Under the pieces are notes generated by a model. It saw only the letters and a program-made list of their open reading frames with translations. It ran no database searches and had not been told where the DNA came from. A DNA stretch of 14,040 bases from Nitrospirota bacterium. Its GTDB lineage: Bacteria; Nitrospirota; Nitrospiria; Nitrospirales; Nitrospiraceae. A program made the translations under genes and the position numbers. The stretch lies in NCBI GenBank assembly GCA_020028195.1, contig JAHWYE010000009.1, forward strand, positions 1-14,040, in the 5' to 3' direction. Shown here in pieces: positions 11,686 to 14,040 of this stretch. How positions within the stretch are numbered: the first letter of the stretch is position 1; each line of letters starts with the position of its first letter.

Positions 11686-14040
11686 TTAAGGTCTGACGCT
11701 TGTTCCTTGGCCGATCCAGCGCTCGATGTCCTGGATCAGTGTGCGCTCATTCACGGGCTTGGCAATATAGGCGGTGGCGCCCAGACTCATCGCCATTTGC
11801 CGGTGTTTGTCGGCAGCTCGTGTGGTCATCACGAGAATCGGCGTGGCTTGGGTTTGCGGCCGACTCCGCAGCGCCTGGATGACCTCGTAGCCGTTCACTT
11901 TCGGCATTTCCAAATCGGTAATGATCAACCGGTAGGGAACTGCTGAAGCCTTCCGGAGGCCGTCCTCCCCATCCACCGCCGTATCAACCGCGTATCCGCC
12001 CCCCTCCAACATACGGCCCACAAACTTCCGAACGCTCAGCGAGTCATCGATCAACAGAATGCGAGCGGTGTTGTCCGCGATCTGGAGCCCGCCTTCGTCC
12101 GTCGGGGTACCAGGCTCCGTGGCTGGCAGGGACGCGTGCTCGGTCGACAGGGTCTCCTGGCCGAGTCTTCCCGCCAGCAAGCGCCCGACGTCAATCACCA
12201 ACACCACCCGGCCTTCTGGATCGATGGTCGCACCGGCAAAGAATGACTTCTGAAAGGGTTTCAAGGACCCGAGGGATTTGATCACGATTTCTTGCCGGCC
12301 GAGCAGTTCGTCCACGGCCAGCCCAACGGCGCCGCTCAGGGCGCGGACGATGACGACGGGGGTTGGCCCTGACGGCTCTGAGGTCTCGATCCCCAACAGC
12401 TGGGCCAGCGAGCGGACCTCGATTGCCTCCTCTCCGATTTGCAGGACTGAGCGGCCGCCCATATCCTGGAGAGCGCCTGGCGGGGGCAAGACCACCTCAC
12501 GCGTGCTGGGTAGGGGGAACGCATAACGCTCGTTCCCAGCACGAACCAACAGCGCCATTGAGATCAAGAGCGAGACCGGGAGGGTCAGCGCGAATTTCGT
12601 GCCGACTCCTCGGACGCTTTCGATGTCGATCTGTCCATTCATGCCCTCGATGGCGCGCTTGACCACATCCATGCCCATGCCGCGTCCGGCTTGGTCTCCG
12701 ACCTGCTCGGCCGTCGAGACCCCAGGCAGGAAGATGAGTTTGGCCGCCTCCGCATCGGACAGCGCGGCTGCCACCGCCTGGCGAAGGAGGCCAAGCTGGA
12801 CGGCCTTGGCCTTGATCTTCTCGAGGTCGAGGCCTCTCCCGTCATCCTCAACTTCGATCACCACCGCGTTCCCGCGATGAGCCGCGTGGATGTAGACAGA
12901 GCCGACCGGAGGCTTGCCCTGGGCGATGCGTACGGCCGAGGGTTCAATGCCATGATACACGGCGTTGCGGACAAGATGGATGAGAGGATCAACCAGCCGT
13001 TCCACGACCCCGGTATCGACCTCAGTCTGTTCGCCGGACGTGATCAGCGTGACGTCCTTGCCGGTCGTCCGCGCCATCTCACGAACGGCCCGGCGGAAGC
13101 GGGTGAACGGCGTCCCAATCGGGACCATACGCGCGCGGGCAATCTCGTCTCGCATACCCAGGGTGAGCCGTTGGACCTGATCCATGTCTTCACGCGCCCT
13201 CTTGATCGAGTTGCTCAGTTGCGACATGGCTTCGTTGATATCGGTTGAGACTTCGGCGGTCCGTCGAGCAAACACGTTGAAGTCGTCGTATTTGTCGAAC
13301 TCGAGGCTGCCGAAATCGGTCAGCCCGGTGAACCCGGGGCCGCTGGCCTCACCCATACTCGGCGAGGAGGATGGGAGGGTGAAGGCATGTTTTTCTTCAA
13401 AGGTTCGGACCGAGTCCTGCAGCCGGTTCTTATAAACCTGCACTTGATGCGATAATTGCTCTAGCACCAACAGCCGTTGCTCCAAGCGACCACGGCCGAT
13501 CACCAACTCGCCGACCAAGTTGAGCAGCCGCTCCAGGCGCTCCCGGCTGACTCGTATGACGGCTCCCTCTTCCGTCGGTTTCGGCTCGGCTCCCTGCTGT
13601 CGGTCAGCCTCTGGACGCTTGCCCGCTTCCTCTTCCGGTCTCTGAAAGGTGGGGGCTTGCGGCGGCTCGACCATCTGACGGTCGGCTGGTTCGAACCAGC
13701 TCGGCGCGACGGCCGCTATCTGCTCGGGCGGGTCACTCACCGCGCTTGTCGGAGCCCCGGTCATCTCCGTCAGTCCATGCATCACGGCTGAAAACTCGCG
13801 ACGGGTCTTGTCCAGATTGCTCCGGTCTCGCCGCATCAACTGTCGGACCACGTCAACGGCGCGGAAGAAAAGCTCCGTCACCCCCGGCATCATCTGCATG
13901 CGGCCATCGCGGATCGCGCCCATATAGTCTTCGACGTGATAGGTGAGGTCGCCGATGGCTTTGAAGCCGACGGTGTAGGCCGACCCCTTCAAGGTGTGGG
14001 CGGTCCGGAAGAGCTGTTGGATGGTGTCCGGGTCCTGCGG
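11686..14040 (-). CDS. cheA: Hybrid chemosensory histidine kinase, CheA with C-terminal receiver (N-terminus outside window)
   Basis: Numbering is from a Leu codon (TTG) at 13992; the frame runs out of the window, with 16 more residues visible. Those include the phospho-His in 'FRTAHTLKGSAYTVG' (His codon 13996-13998), so the P1/HPt domain is intact. A Pro/Glu-rich linker (about 78-142) replaces a recognisable P2. The P3 dimerisation region starts at 'VIRVSRERLERLLNLVGELV' and contains an insert with 'LEFDKYDDFNVFARR', as in ChpA/PilL-type kinases. The ATPase domain has the N-box 'HLVRNAVYHGIE' (His339, Asn343, His347), G1 'DDGRGLD', F-box 'FLPGVSTA' and G2 'GRGMGMDVV'. A CheW-like P5 (about 475-610) and a receiver (about 643-765; Asp693 phospho-acceptor, Lys745) follow. 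Tyr346 replaces the usual Asp. It heads the operon and should phosphorylate its own receiver and the coiled-coil receiver protein. Confidence 0.96.
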   Translation of the reverse strand, partial: PQDPDTIQQLFRTAHTLKGSAYTVGFKAIGDLTYHVEDYMGAIRDGRMQMMPGVTELFFRAVDVVRQLMRRDRSNLDKTRREFSAVMHGLTEMTGAPTSAVSDPPEQIAAVAPSWFEPADRQMVEPPQAPTFQRPEEEAGKRPEADRQQGAEPKPTEEGAVIRVSRERLERLLNLVGELVIGRGRLEQRLLVLEQLSHQVQVYKNRLQDSVRTFEEKHAFTLPSSSPSMGEASGPGFTGLTDFGSLEFDKYDDFNVFARRTAEVSTDINEAMSQLSNSIKRAREDMDQVQRLTLGMRDEIARARMVPIGTPFTRFRRAVREMARTTGKDVTLITSGEQTEVDTGVVERLVDPLIHLVRNAVYHGIEPSAVRIAQGKPPVGSVYIHAAHRGNAVVIEVEDDGRGLDLEKIKAKAVQLGLLRQAVAAALSDAEAAKLIFLPGVSTAEQVGDQAGRGMGMDVVKRAIEGMNGQIDIESVRGVGTKFALTLPVSLLISMALLVRAGNERYAFPLPSTREVVLPPPGALQDMGGRSVLQIGEEAIEVRSLAQLLGIETSEPSGPTPVVIVRALSGAVGLAVDELLGRQEIVIKSLGSLKPFQKSFFAGATIDPEGRVVLVIDVGRLLAGRLGQETLSTEHASLPATEPGTPTDEGGLQIADNTARILLIDDSLSVRKFVGRMLEGGGYAVDTAVDGEDGLRKASAVPYRLIITDLEMPKVNGYEVIQALRSRPQTQATPILVMTTRAADKHRQMAMSLGATAYIAKPVNERTLIQDIERWIGQGTSVRP

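Noticed and set aside
13992..13992. TTG at 13992 as the start of the CheA gene
   Set aside because: The frame continues upstream to the window edge and encodes FRTAHT, the phospho-His motif; TTG here is the Leu of HTLKG, so the gene is simply cut by the window.
1..14040. CRISPR array, tRNA or rRNA genes
   Set aside because: No regularly spaced direct repeats, and no stretch I recognise as a tRNA cloverleaf or rRNA, were found by eye.

Overview
The window comes from a Gram-negative bacterium with lipopolysaccharide: it carries genes for lipid A acylation (lpxD) and LPS export (lptF, lptG). The moderately high GC content, the dense packing and the gene families would fit a Nitrospira-like member of Nitrospirota. 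That placement is inference from gene content only, because no rRNA or other taxonomic marker is present.

Left part (1-4563, + strand): an envelope block. The 3' end of lptF is followed by lptG, then after about 100 bp with a possible promoter come a FabF-type ketoacyl synthase, a small acyl carrier protein with an unusual basic tail, and lpxD, whose start overlaps the carrier protein gene. Elongation enzyme, acyl carrier, lipid A N-acyltransferase and LPS exporter therefore sit in one run. A convergent gene on the - strand (4571-5110) encodes an unrecognised four-helix membrane protein.

Middle (5111-5905): about 800 bp with no convincing gene. It holds one weak 96-codon frame with a good Shine-Dalgarno and several short inverted repeats.

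Right part (5906-14040, all - strand): a chemosensory-type signalling cluster. In transcription order it has a ChpA/PilL-like hybrid histidine kinase (CheA with a C-terminal receiver, N-terminus outside the window), two divergent CheW-like adaptors with overlapping genes, a receiver protein with a repeat-built coiled coil, and an HPt-like protein. After a 181-bp gap with a hairpin come a decayed fragment of an ExeA/MshM-type AAA ATPase and a large HD-GYP protein. The HPt-like protein and the C-terminal half of the HD-GYP protein are paralogues. Both carry an HPt-like fold in which the phosphorylatable His and the following Lys are replaced, followed by a proline-rich linker and a strongly conserved helical C-terminal domain I do not recognise. 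The HD-GYP domain itself has lost several conserved residues.

The most novel element is this pair of pseudo-HPt proteins, one fused to a degraded c-di-GMP phosphodiesterase-like domain, beside a canonical CheA that keeps its phospho-His. They look like scaffold or sequestration partners for the pathway rather than phosphotransfer proteins (inference). No receptor, CheR or CheB is visible; they may lie beyond 14040.
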